The position numbers were made by a program, and so were the translations under genes. The notes under the pieces were generated by a model. It was not told the origin of the DNA, did no database searches, and saw nothing but the letters and a program-made list of their open reading frames with translations. A DNA stretch of 64,000 nucleotides from Sphingomonas pituitosa NBRC 102491 (lineage in GTDB: Bacteria > Pseudomonadota > Alphaproteobacteria > Sphingomonadales > Sphingomonadaceae), in the NCBI RefSeq assembly GCF_001598435.1, contig NZ_BCYY01000016.1:1-64000 (forward strand), given 5' to 3'. Positions within the stretch are counted from its first letter, which is position 1. Every line of letters begins with the position of its first letter. Shown one piece after another: positions 34,926-43,422 of the stretch.

Positions 34926-37900
34926 ATGTCGCGTCCCGTTTTCTTTGATCCCACCGGCAGCCGCAAGCGCTGGACGATGCGCACGGTAGTGGCGCTGATC
35001 GGCGGCGTGCTGATCGCCGCGGTCGTGTTCGCCGCCACCATCGTCAATGTTCCCCCCGCGCAGGACCTGCCGGTCCGCTGGGAGAATGCCAAGCCGGCGG
35101 CGCTGCGTTCGCTGAGCGCACGCGGCCAGTCGCGTGCGCAGCGCTGGCTGCCCGGCGGCGCTGCCAAGCGGCCGGGCGCGCCGCTCACCGTGGGTTTCTA
35201 CGTGCCCTGGGACCAGGCGAGCGCCGACTCGCTTCGCCGCAACATCGGCGATCTCGACTGGGTGGTGCCCGCGCTCGTCTCCGTGACCGGGCCCGGCCAT
35301 GCGATGCAGGTGCTGGACGATGCGAAGTTCGCGAGCATCGTCGCCGGCGCCCGTCGTCCGCCGCGGGTGCTGCCGATGGTGCAGAACGTGTCCGACGAAG
35401 CCTGGGACACCGCCGGCTCCGCCCGCCTGATGGCGAGCCCGGCGGCCCGGGCGAAGCTGGCGCGCGACCTGGCCGCGATGGTCAAGGCGCGCAACCTGTC
35501 CGGGCTGGTGATGGATTTCGAGAGCCTGCAGCCGGCGTCGCTGTCCGGCTATGCGCAGCTGCTCGACCAGATCAACAAGGCGATGCCGAAGGACAAGCTG
35601 CTCGCGGTCACGGTACCGGCGGGCGATGGCAACTGGGACCTCAAGCGGTTTGCCGCGGTCACCGATCGGGTGATCCTAATGGACTATGACGAGCATTGGC
35701 AGGGCGGCACCGCCGGGCCGATCGCGTCGCAGCCCTGGTTCGTCGACGAGCTGCGCCATGCCGTGGCGAAGGTGGGCGCCGACAAGCTGATCGTCGCGCT
35801 GGCCAGCTATGCCTATGATTATCACGGCGACGGCACCGACGCGCTGAGCATCGAAGAGGCGTGGTCGGCGGCGCGCGACAGCGATGCCAAGGTCACCTTC
35901 GACAAGACCAGCGGCAACAGCGCCTTCGCCTATGACGAGGACGGCAAGCACCACGAAATCTGGATGGTCGACGCCACCGCGACCTGGAACCAGCTGCAGG
36001 CAGTGCGCGCCGCCGGCGTGGGCAGCGTCGCGCTGTGGCGGCTCGGCACCGAGGATGCGGGCGTGTGGACCGCGCTGCTCGCCTATCGCCATGGCGGCCG
36101 GCCGGACCTGAGCCGCATCGTGCCCGCGACCAATGTCGACGTGGAGGGGCCGGGCGAGATCCTGCGCGTCACCTCGACGCCGACGGTCGGCCAGCGCACG
36201 ATCAGCTTCGATGCCGCGAACATGATCCGCGACGTGCAATATCCCGTGCTGCCGACGCCCTATGTGGTGATGCGCACCGGCGCCTCGAAGAACGAGATCG
36301 CGCTGACCTTCGACGACGGCCCCGATCCCACCTACACCCCGCGCATTCTCGACATCCTCAAGGCCGAGCATGTGCCCGCGACCTTCTTCATCATCGGCGA
36401 GAACGGGCTGCAGCACCCGCTGCTGCTGCGCCGGCTGGTGGCCGAGGGGCATGAGCTGGGCAACCATACCTATACCCACCCCAATCTCGCCACCACCTCG
36501 GCTGCGAGCACCGCGCTGGAACTCAACGCCACGCAGCGGCTGGTGCAGGCCTATACCGGCCGCGGCATGCGGCTGTTCCGCGCGCCCTATTTCGGAGACG
36601 CCGAGCCGACGACGCCGGACGAACTCGATCCGGCGGTCGTGGCGCAGAAGCAGGGCTATACGGTCGTCGGCCTCCACGTCGATCCGGACGACTGGAAGCG
36701 GCCCGGCGTCGACGCGATTGTGCAGGGCGTGCTGAACGACGTGGCGGGCGCCGCGCCGGACCATTCGACCAACGTCGTGCTCCTCCACGACGGCGGCGGC
36801 AATCGCGAGCAGACCATCGAGGCGCTGCCGATCATCATCCGCGAGCTGCGGGCGCGCGGCTATACCTTCGTGCCGGTCTCCAAGCTGGCGGGGCTTTCCT
36901 ACGACGCCGTGATGCCGCCGATCCGCGGCAGCGACCTGCTGGCGGTGCGGGCGGACGTCGCGATCTTCGTGGCGCTCGCGGCGGTTGCATCCGGGCTGCG
37001 CTGGATGTTCTTTATCGCCATCACGCTCGGCATCGCCCGCGCGCTGATCCTGGCCGGCCTCGCGCTGCGCCAGCGGCTGCGCGAACGCGGGGAGCCGCCG
37101 GTGTTCACCCCCAGCGTATCCGTCATCATCCCCGCCTATAACGAGGAGCGGGTGATCGAGTCCTCGGTGCGGCGTGTGCTCGCCAGCGACTATCCGGCGA
37201 TTGAGCTGATCGTCGCCGACGACGGATCGAAGGACCGCACCAGCGAAATCGTGGCGGCGGCGTTCGGCGACGATCCGCGCGTCACGCTGCTGACCCTGGC
37301 CAATGGCGGCAAGGCGGCGGCGCTCAACCGGGCGCTGCAGCAGGCGAAGGGGGATGTGATCATCGCGCTCGACGCCGATACCCAGTTCGAGCCGGAAACG
37401 ATCGGCCGCCTGGCGCGGTGGTTCGCCGACGACAAGATCGGCGCGGTGGCGGGCAGCGCGCAGGTGGGCAACCGCGTAAACCTCGTCACCCGCTGGCAGG
37501 CGGTGGAATATATCACGGCGCAGAATCTCGAGCGGCGCGCGCTGGCCGGGTTCAACGCGATCACCGTGGTGCCCGGCGCGGTCGGTGCGTGGCGGCGCGC
37601 TGCGCTCGACGCGGTGGGCGGCTATCCCGAAGATACGCTGGCCGAGGACCAGGACCTCACCATCGCCATCCAGCGCGCCGGCTGGCGCGTCACCTATGAT
37701 CCCGATGCGGTCGCCTGGACCGAGGCGCCGGAGAGCTTCAGAGCGCTGGCCAAGCAGCGTTATCGCTGGGCATTCGGTACCCTCCAGTGTCTTTGGAAGC
37801 ATCGCGGCCTGTACCGCGACCGGAACGCGCGCGGCCTCGCCTGGATCGGGCTGCCCCAGGCCTGGGTGTTCCAGATCATCTTCGCCGCGATCTCGCCGCT

Positions 37901-38240
37901 GATCGACCTGGCGCTCGTCTCCGCGATCTTCGCCACCGGCGTCCGGATCGCGCAGCATGGCTGGGAGCAGACGCGCGCCGATGTCGGCACCATGGCGATC
38001 TATTGGGTCGCCTTCACCGCAATCGACGTGGGCTGTGGCTGGGTTGCCTACCGGCTCAACAGCCGGCGCATCCGCTATCCGGCACTGCTGCTGGTGGCGC
38101 AGCGATTTGTCTATCGCCAGCTGATGTACTGGGTCGTGCTGCGCGCGATCAGCTCGGCGCTCGGCGGCTGGTTCGTCGGCTGGGGCAAGCTGGAGCGCAC
38201 CGGTCGAGTCGGCGGGGGGCAGGCCGCCGCGGCAGAGTGA
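34926..38240 (+). CDS. GH18-like / polysaccharide deacetylase / GT2 fusion protein
   Basis: 1104 residues with three carbohydrate domains. One membrane helix (about 18-40) leads to a periplasmic GH18-like domain (85-390) with LVMDFES around 194-200, the DxE-type catalytic site. A NodB deacetylase domain (455-640) follows, with LTFDDGPDP at 460, NHTYTHP and FRAPYFGD. A membrane pair (about 670-700) then leads to a cytoplasmic GT2 domain (730-950) with VSVIIPAYNEE, VADDGSKD, ALDADTQF, EDQDLT (906) and QRYRW (944), and further membrane helices to the end. It should polymerise an N-acetylhexosamine glycan and trim and deacetylate it outside. The architecture suggests a one-protein PNAG-like synthase. 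Monocistronic. Confidence 0.9.
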   Translation: MSRPVFFDPTGSRKRWTMRTVVALIGGVLIAAVVFAATIVNVPPAQDLPVRWENAKPAALRSLSARGQSRAQRWLPGGAAKRPGAPLTVGFYVPWDQASADSLRRNIGDLDWVVPALVSVTGPGHAMQVLDDAKFASIVAGARRPPRVLPMVQNVSDEAWDTAGSARLMASPAARAKLARDLAAMVKARNLSGLVMDFESLQPASLSGYAQLLDQINKAMPKDKLLAVTVPAGDGNWDLKRFAAVTDRVILMDYDEHWQGGTAGPIASQPWFVDELRHAVAKVGADKLIVALASYAYDYHGDGTDALSIEEAWSAARDSDAKVTFDKTSGNSAFAYDEDGKHHEIWMVDATATWNQLQAVRAAGVGSVALWRLGTEDAGVWTALLAYRHGGRPDLSRIVPATNVDVEGPGEILRVTSTPTVGQRTISFDAANMIRDVQYPVLPTPYVVMRTGASKNEIALTFDDGPDPTYTPRILDILKAEHVPATFFIIGENGLQHPLLLRRLVAEGHELGNHTYTHPNLATTSAASTALELNATQRLVQAYTGRGMRLFRAPYFGDAEPTTPDELDPAVVAQKQGYTVVGLHVDPDDWKRPGVDAIVQGVLNDVAGAAPDHSTNVVLLHDGGGNREQTIEALPIIIRELRARGYTFVPVSKLAGLSYDAVMPPIRGSDLLAVRADVAIFVALAAVASGLRWMFFIAITLGIARALILAGLALRQRLRERGEPPVFTPSVSVIIPAYNEERVIESSVRRVLASDYPAIELIVADDGSKDRTSEIVAAAFGDDPRVTLLTLANGGKAAALNRALQQAKGDVIIALDADTQFEPETIGRLARWFADDKIGAVAGSAQVGNRVNLVTRWQAVEYITAQNLERRALAGFNAITVVPGAVGAWRRAALDAVGGYPEDTLAEDQDLTIAIQRAGWRVTYDPDAVAWTEAPESFRALAKQRYRWAFGTLQCLWKHRGLYRDRNARGLAWIGLPQAWVFQIIFAAISPLIDLALVSAIFATGVRIAQHGWEQTRADVGTMAIYWVAFTAIDVGCGWVAYRLNSRRIRYPALLLVAQRFVYRQLMYWVVLRAISSALGGWFVGWGKLERTGRVGGGQAAAAE

Positions 38241-38273
38241 AACCCGTCGCGTACCCATCGTGAACAAGCCTTC

Positions 38274-38311
38274 GCCGCCCGCTTCGCCTCTGCACAGCGG
38301 GCGGCTTTCTT
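38274..38311 (+). terminator. Terminator after the GH18-CE4-GT2 gene
   Basis: 10-bp stem GCCGCCCGCT / AGCGGGCGGC with a 12-base loop, followed by TTTCTT, 33 bases past the stop codon. Confidence 0.85.
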
Positions 38312-38486
38312 AAGGGGACGATGAAACGCGCATGGATTGTACCAAGCCGGCTGTGATAATTTTGCACCGGCGGCCGAATTTCGGCGTGGAACCCGGCGCA
38401 ATTTGGCACATTAACCAGCGTCGAATGCAGTGTCGCACCGGTGTTGTCGGCCGATTTACGTGAGTTTTCAGCGAAGATGAAGCGAA

Positions 38487-38506
38487 CATGACGCCGTAGT
38501 GTCATG
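38487..38506. promoter_or_regulatory. Inverted repeat CATGAC-N8-GTCATG
   Basis: 6-bp exact arms about 90 bases before the receptor ATG. The right arm (GTGTCATGAAT) looks like one half of a Pho box, but there is no good second half. Possible operator of unknown type. Confidence 0.25.
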
Positions 38507-38595
38507 AATGCTGCGCCGGATGTAACAATCCTGCCAAATCGCCTGCCTAGGGCGCCCCCGAACCAAACAGACTCTGCCTCGGGGAAAACAACTCC

Positions 38596-41127
38596 ATGTC
38601 CGACCGTTCGACCTTCCGCCTCTCGCTGCTCGCGGGCGCAACCGTGCTGGCGCTGGCAGCCGCGCCGGCCTTTGCCCAGGCCCAGACCGACACGACCGCG
38701 GCGACTGCTGCTGCGGAGCCCGAAGGCCTGGCCGATATCGTCGTCACTGCGCAGAAGCGCGAAACCAACCTGCAGCAGACGCCGATCTCGATCAGCGTGC
38801 TGAGCGATGCCGCCCTGAAGGACCGGCACGTCCAGAGCCTGTACGACCTTGCCGACGGCGCCGTGCCCAGCCTGCGTGTCGCTACTTTCGAAGCCCGCCA
38901 GTCGGCGCTGACCGTCGGCATCCGCGGCATCGTGCCGCTCGACGCCAACCAGCCCGCCCGCGAACAGGGCGTCGGCATCTATGTCGACGGCGTCTATCTC
39001 GGCCGCCAGCACGGCCTGAACGCCGCGCTGTTCGATCTCGAGCGTGTCGAAGTGCTGAAGGGCCCGCAGGGCACGCTGTTCGGCCGCAACACCGAAGGCG
39101 GCGCGCTCAGCCTCGTCAGCCGCGCACCGAGCGGCGAGTTCGCCGGCCGCGTCAACGCCGGCATCGCCAACTACGGCGGCTACAATGTCGATGCGCATCT
39201 CGACCTGCCGGAATACAAGAACTTCGCGCTGAAGCTGGACGGCGTGATCCAGCATCAGGACGCGACCACCAAGAACCCGCTCGCGGGCCAGTCCGGCTGG
39301 AATTACTATGACCGCCACGGCTTCCGCGCCGCGGTCCGCTGGAAGCCGATCGATGGCCTCACCAACGATTTCAGCTACGACAATGGCTATGACGCGAACA
39401 CGCCGTTCTACAGCCAGCTGCTGAACTACAACCCGAACGGCTGCGTCGCCGGCGCCCAGGCCGCCGTGCCCGCCTGCACCCTGCCGGGCACCCAGTACAC
39501 CGCGCTTACCGGCACGGTGAAGCCGCTGATGCCGGGCGTCGTCGTCAACGGTTCCAGCCGGATGAAGACCGCCGATATCGGCGTGCCGCAGCAGCCGAGC
39601 ATCGACAAGACCCATGGCTTCACCAACAGCCTGAAGTGGAAGGTGAGCCCGGAAGTCGAGATCCGCTCGATCACCGCATGGCGCGGCGTGACCGCCACCC
39701 AGTGGGACAATTCGGGCGGTGCGCACCGCGTGCCGGTTGTTAACACGCCCGCGATCGGCAGCGTGACCACCAGCTGCACCGCGGCCGCGCCCTGCGCCTT
39801 CAGCCGCTACAGCCTCGCCGACCTGCGCCAGAACCAGTTCAGCCAGGAACTCCAGGCGGTCGGCACCGTCGGCCAGTTCGATTACGTTGCCGGCCTCTAC
39901 TATTTCAACGAGCACGTCAGCGACGACGCGGCGACGCCGAACTCGAACGGCATCGTCGCGCTGACCAACACGGCGGGCCAAGTTACCGGCTACAACTATG
40001 TGATCCTCGATCCGTGCACCGGCTCGGCCGGCTTCGGTTCGCAGCCGGGCTGCCGCTCGATCGATCGCGCCTCGGAAGTCTGGTCGAAGAGCTACTCCGC
40101 CTATGGCCAGGTGACCTGGAACGCGACCGACGTGCTGCACCTCACCGTGGGCGGCCGCTACACCCACGACAAGAAGCGTGGCGTGCTGCACTTCTCGCGC
40201 AACGTGAACTACGACGTGAACACCACGGCGGCTGCGAACGCGGGGTACAAGCCGCTCGACAAGAGCTGGGATCGCTTCAATCCGATGGTCACGCTCGCCT
40301 ATGACGTGAGCGACTCGGTGCACGCTTATGCCAAGTACGCGACCGGCTACCGCGCCGGCGGCGCCAGCTCGCGTACCGCCAACTACCAGGCGTTCAATCC
40401 GGAAGACGTGAAGTCCTATGAAATCGGCCTGAAGACCGACTTCTGGGATCACAAGGCTCGCCTGAACCTTGCCGGCTACATCATGGACCGCAAGGACAGC
40501 CAGGTCGACATCAGCTCGATCCAGCCGTTCAACGGCAGCAGCTTCAACAACCTCGTCACCATCAATGCTCCGGGCAACACCAAGATCCGCGGCATCGAGG
40601 CGGACCTGACGGTGAAGCCGGTGCAGGGTCTGACGCTGAACGCGTCCTATGCCTATACCTATACCCGCATCCCGCCGGTGCTGATCACCGCCACCGCGGG
40701 CACCGCGTCGACCAGCGTGTACCAGAACTTCTACATCGTGTTCACGCCGCGCAACGCCGCCAGCGGCTCGATCGATTACGAGCTGCCGCTGAAGGGCGCC
40801 GATCTGCGCTTCCACTTCGATGGCAACTATTCGCAGGCCACCCAGGCCTTCGACCAGTTCGCCACGAAGAACGACGCATCGCTGATCTTCAACGGCCGCA
40901 TCTCGCTCGCCAACATCAATGTCGGCGCGATGCAGAACGTGACGTTCAGCGTGTGGGGCCGCAACCTGTTCAACGAACAGTATATCTTCCGCCGCGATCC
41001 GTCGAACAGCCTGCCGGGCTCGCCGACCAGCAGCGTGACGACCGGCAACATCAACAACGTCCTCGGCGACTATGGCAACTTCAACGCGCCGCGTACCTTC
41101 GGTGGCGAAGTGGCCGTGAAGTTCTGA
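38596..41127 (+). CDS. TonB-dependent receptor
   Basis: Outer-membrane receptor, 843 residues. Signal peptide about 1-28 (APAFA), TonB box ADIVVTAQKRETNLQQTPIS, a plug with YVDGVYLGRQ and ERVEVLKGPQGTLFGRNTEGG, and a barrel ending FGGEVAVKF. The KGPQGTLFGRNT type is common among sphingomonad receptors for siderophores, vitamins or aromatic/plant compounds; the ligand is not clear. It stands alone in its transcription unit, with a hairpin 31 bases past the stop. Confidence 0.92.
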   Translation: MSDRSTFRLSLLAGATVLALAAAPAFAQAQTDTTAATAAAEPEGLADIVVTAQKRETNLQQTPISISVLSDAALKDRHVQSLYDLADGAVPSLRVATFEARQSALTVGIRGIVPLDANQPAREQGVGIYVDGVYLGRQHGLNAALFDLERVEVLKGPQGTLFGRNTEGGALSLVSRAPSGEFAGRVNAGIANYGGYNVDAHLDLPEYKNFALKLDGVIQHQDATTKNPLAGQSGWNYYDRHGFRAAVRWKPIDGLTNDFSYDNGYDANTPFYSQLLNYNPNGCVAGAQAAVPACTLPGTQYTALTGTVKPLMPGVVVNGSSRMKTADIGVPQQPSIDKTHGFTNSLKWKVSPEVEIRSITAWRGVTATQWDNSGGAHRVPVVNTPAIGSVTTSCTAAAPCAFSRYSLADLRQNQFSQELQAVGTVGQFDYVAGLYYFNEHVSDDAATPNSNGIVALTNTAGQVTGYNYVILDPCTGSAGFGSQPGCRSIDRASEVWSKSYSAYGQVTWNATDVLHLTVGGRYTHDKKRGVLHFSRNVNYDVNTTAAANAGYKPLDKSWDRFNPMVTLAYDVSDSVHAYAKYATGYRAGGASSRTANYQAFNPEDVKSYEIGLKTDFWDHKARLNLAGYIMDRKDSQVDISSIQPFNGSSFNNLVTINAPGNTKIRGIEADLTVKPVQGLTLNASYAYTYTRIPPVLITATAGTASTSVYQNFYIVFTPRNAASGSIDYELPLKGADLRFHFDGNYSQATQAFDQFATKNDASLIFNGRISLANINVGAMQNVTFSVWGRNLFNEQYIFRRDPSNSLPGSPTSSVTTGNINNVLGDYGNFNAPRTFGGEVAVKF

Positions 41128-41148
41128 TCCGCCGCGGCGGCAGGCTTC

Positions 41149-41778
41149 TCATCCAGTGCGGCCCGGAGGGGGAGACCCTTCCGGGCCGTTCTGCGTCTGG
41201 CGCAGGCCCAGCGCCGAAAGCGCGCGGAAGGTGATCGACCAGCGCGGCTCCGCCATGGGCGCGATGCTGTGCTCCCAGCCATGGCGCACCTCCCCGGAGA
41301 GCAGGTAGATGGAGCGGGGCGGCAAAAGCCGTTCGGCACGGTCGAACGCGCGCGGGCCCGTCCGCCGGCGGAGCCGCAGCGTGGCGGCGGCGCCGAGCGA
41401 AATCCCCACCACTTCCTCGAACACGGAGCGATCGCGGTGCCAGCCGATCCCGGCGCCGGGGGGATAGTGGATCAGAAGCGCCTGGACGAGCGTGCCGGGT
41501 GCAAGGCGTGCAAACGCTTCCGCCCGATCCCGTAGCGGGACCAGCCAGTCCGGCATTGCAGCGGCGGGGCTGAAGCCACCCTGCTCGAAATCGTAGCGCC
41601 AGCCATAACTGGTCGTCCGCCGGTTGCCGATCCAACCCTGAAAACGGAACGGAGACAGATCGTCCGAGTCGATCGAGTCGATCGCCGCGGATTCCTCGAC
41701 GGCGTCCAGAAAAGCCTCTCCAAGCCGCAGACCGGAAGGTGCAGGCGGGTCGAACAAATAAGGCTGCCGCTGGGCCAT
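41149..41778 (-). CDS. AlkB-like 2-oxoglutarate/Fe(II) dioxygenase
   Basis: 209 residues from ATG 41778. The iron triad is visible as WHRD (His114, Asp116) and the distal WEHSI (His170), with the 2-oxoglutarate arginines in RWSITFR (179-185). LIHYPPGAGIGWHRD is the AlkB-family pattern. Family members remove methyl groups from DNA/RNA bases or from proteins by oxidation. There is no ada or tag gene nearby, so it is not part of a classic adaptive-response operon. It is divergent from the ArsR gene. Confidence 0.85.
   Translation of the reverse strand: MAQRQPYLFDPPAPSGLRLGEAFLDAVEESAAIDSIDSDDLSPFRFQGWIGNRRTTSYGWRYDFEQGGFSPAAAMPDWLVPLRDRAEAFARLAPGTLVQALLIHYPPGAGIGWHRDRSVFEEVVGISLGAAATLRLRRRTGPRAFDRAERLLPPRSIYLLSGEVRHGWEHSIAPMAEPRWSITFRALSALGLRQTQNGPEGSPPPGRTG
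41159..41188 (+). terminator. Hairpin past the 38596 receptor gene
   Basis: Arms CGGCCCGGA and TCCGGGCCG, followed by GTTCTG, 31 bases after the receptor stop and inside the 3' end of the convergent dioxygenase gene. Probable overlapping terminator without a full T-tract. Confidence 0.45.
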
Positions 41779-41945
41779 GCGCGAAGAACCTTCGAACTGC
41801 TGGTATGCTCCCAATTACTTCCCGGAAAAGAGACACATGCCAGCAATACTGCACATATATGATGTGTCATATTGATCCAGGTTTATGAATTTCCTGGATA
41901 TTTCGCTGCGTGACGGGTTGCTTGGCATAGGATACACGCATAGCC

Positions 41946-42296
41946 ATGGTCGCCGTGAAGAACGATATGATCGAGGTAATCGACCACGCGTCGCAGTTTT
42001 TGAAGGCGCTGTCCGGCCGCAGCCGTCTGCTGCTTCTCTGCCATCTGGTGGATGGCGAGAAATCGGTGGGGGAATTGGCACGGCTCACCGGCGCCCGCGA
42101 TACGGCGGTCTCCCAGCAACTTGCCCTGCTTCGCCGCGAGGGCATGGTCTCCGCTCGGCGTGCCGGGCAGATGATCTTCTACTCGCTGGCAAGTCCGGAG
42201 GCACGCCGCATGCTCGAGGCGCTGAACGACCTGTTCTGCGCCAATGACGGCGCGACCGGCCTGCTGCTCAAGCCCGAGGTCAGCGAAACCGCCTGA
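41946..42296 (+). CDS. ArsR-family regulator with SqrR/BigR-like cysteine pair
   Basis: 116-residue winged-helix repressor. The family core is SRLLLLCHLVDGEKSVGELA, GARDTAVSQQLALLRREGMV (recognition helix) and RRAGQMIFYSLA (wing). Cys32 in LLLCHL and Cys98 in LFCAND are 66 residues apart, the spacing of the dithiol pair that forms a tetrasulfide link in the persulfide sensors SqrR and BigR. No sulfide-oxidising enzyme (SQR or persulfide dioxygenase) is next to it. The next gene downstream is convergent, so the operon has one gene. Confidence 0.85.
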   Translation: MVAVKNDMIEVIDHASQFLKALSGRSRLLLLCHLVDGEKSVGELARLTGARDTAVSQQLALLRREGMVSARRAGQMIFYSLASPEARRMLEALNDLFCANDGATGLLLKPEVSETA

Positions 42297-42329
42297 GCGG
42301 CATCCCGCCGAAACGGGCCGGAAGACGGC

Positions 42330-43337
42330 TTACCGGCGGGCCCGTTCGATCGCCGCCCGTGCGGCGGGCACGATCAACTCCATGGCGCGGTTGGCGCGCA
42401 TCCGATGCCAGCCGAACAGATCGCCAACCGGCTTTCGCGCCTGGTCCCGCGCCACTTCCGCCGTGGCATCGGATGCGTCGCCCGTGCGCGCCGTGACCCG
42501 CGCGATGCGGTCACGATCCGGCGCTTCCAGCCAGATTCCGGTGAACGGCACGCGTGCCTGCAGCGCCAGCGCTTCGGCGACTTCGCGCTCGCTGCGATTG
42601 AGGAACACCGCGTCCAGGATCACCGTGGACCCGCAGGCGAGGTGGTCGTCCGCCGATTCGAACAGCGCCTCATAGGTCTCGGCATCGTTGCGGCGGGTAT
42701 AGTGCGCGGGCGGCAGTCGCGTTTCCGGCAACAGGCCGGCCAGGCGCTTGCGGAACACGTCGGAGCGCAGCACCCGTGCGCCGGGGTGGCGGCCGTACAG
42801 CCCGCCCAGCAGTCGCGCGAGGCTGGACTTGCCGGTGCCGGAAAGTCCGCCGATCACGATCAGTTGCGGCGCCGCAGGCTCCAGCAGGCGATTGGCGGCC
42901 GCCAGGTCGCCGGTCTGGAGCGACAGCATCAGCGGCAGCAACGCCCAGCCGGTGGCACCCTGGGGGGAGAGGTCGAGATAACGATTGGCGAGGATATTGG
43001 CGTCGGTGACGCGATCCTGCGCAAGCAATGCGGCGAGCGGGCCTGCGAGATCGAACAGGATATCGAGCGGCATGCCTTCGCCGAGCAGCCGGACCCTGCC
43101 GGCCCGTGCACGACGTTCGATGTCGGTACCCTGCAGGGCGAGCGCGCTGCGCTGCGCGCTGGTCTGCGCACGTTCCATCAGGAACTGACGGAAACTTGCG
43201 CCGGCCGGAGTCACGGTCGCCCGCCCATGTGCCTGCACGGTCGCTTCGGCGAGGCCGTGCAGCGCCGCGACGTCGATCGTACCGGCAACCGGAAGGTCCC
43301 CACCCGGTCCGTGCCGCTTCGCGGCCGCTGACGCCAT
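42330..43337 (-). CDS. AAA/P-loop kinase with degenerate phosphotransferase remnant
   Basis: 335 residues from ATG 43337 (GGGGAG upstream). The C-terminal half (about 158-335) is a nucleotide kinase-like ATPase with GGLSGTGKSSLARLLG (Lys170) and a later SDVFRKR segment. The N-terminal half resembles the C-terminal part of the APH-type domain found in the usual bifunctional proteins of about 500 residues (LDILFDLAGPLAALLAQ and NRYLDLSPQGATGWALLPL), but the HGDLHxxN catalytic loop and the following acidic segment are missing. It is therefore probably a kinase domain with a non-catalytic N-terminal remnant. Substrate unknown. Confidence 0.8.
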   Translation of the reverse strand: MASAAAKRHGPGGDLPVAGTIDVAALHGLAEATVQAHGRATVTPAGASFRQFLMERAQTSAQRSALALQGTDIERRARAGRVRLLGEGMPLDILFDLAGPLAALLAQDRVTDANILANRYLDLSPQGATGWALLPLMLSLQTGDLAAANRLLEPAAPQLIVIGGLSGTGKSSLARLLGGLYGRHPGARVLRSDVFRKRLAGLLPETRLPPAHYTRRNDAETYEALFESADDHLACGSTVILDAVFLNRSEREVAEALALQARVPFTGIWLEAPDRDRIARVTARTGDASDATAEVARDQARKPVGDLFGWHRMRANRAMELIVPAARAAIERARR

Positions 43338-43422
43338 TGCCCTGCTCCCCTCAATCCATCGGCGACTCAGCCGATCGGGCATATCCTATACGCCCGAAAT
43401 CTGAACGGGACCGTACCGAGGT

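Larger units (their letters stand above)
38241..38595. other. 355-base intergenic region before the 38596 TonB receptor
   Basis: It holds the terminator at 38274-38311 and, further on, an AT-richer stretch (38310-38500) that probably carries the receptor promoter. One inverted repeat, CATGAC-N8-GTCATG, lies at 38487-38506. I see no gene in it. Confidence 0.6.

Noticed and set aside
35676..40815. Minus-strand frames of 863 and 888 codons across the fusion protein and the second receptor
   Set aside because: Both overlap genes with complete catalytic or receptor motifs and encode low-complexity charged sequence.
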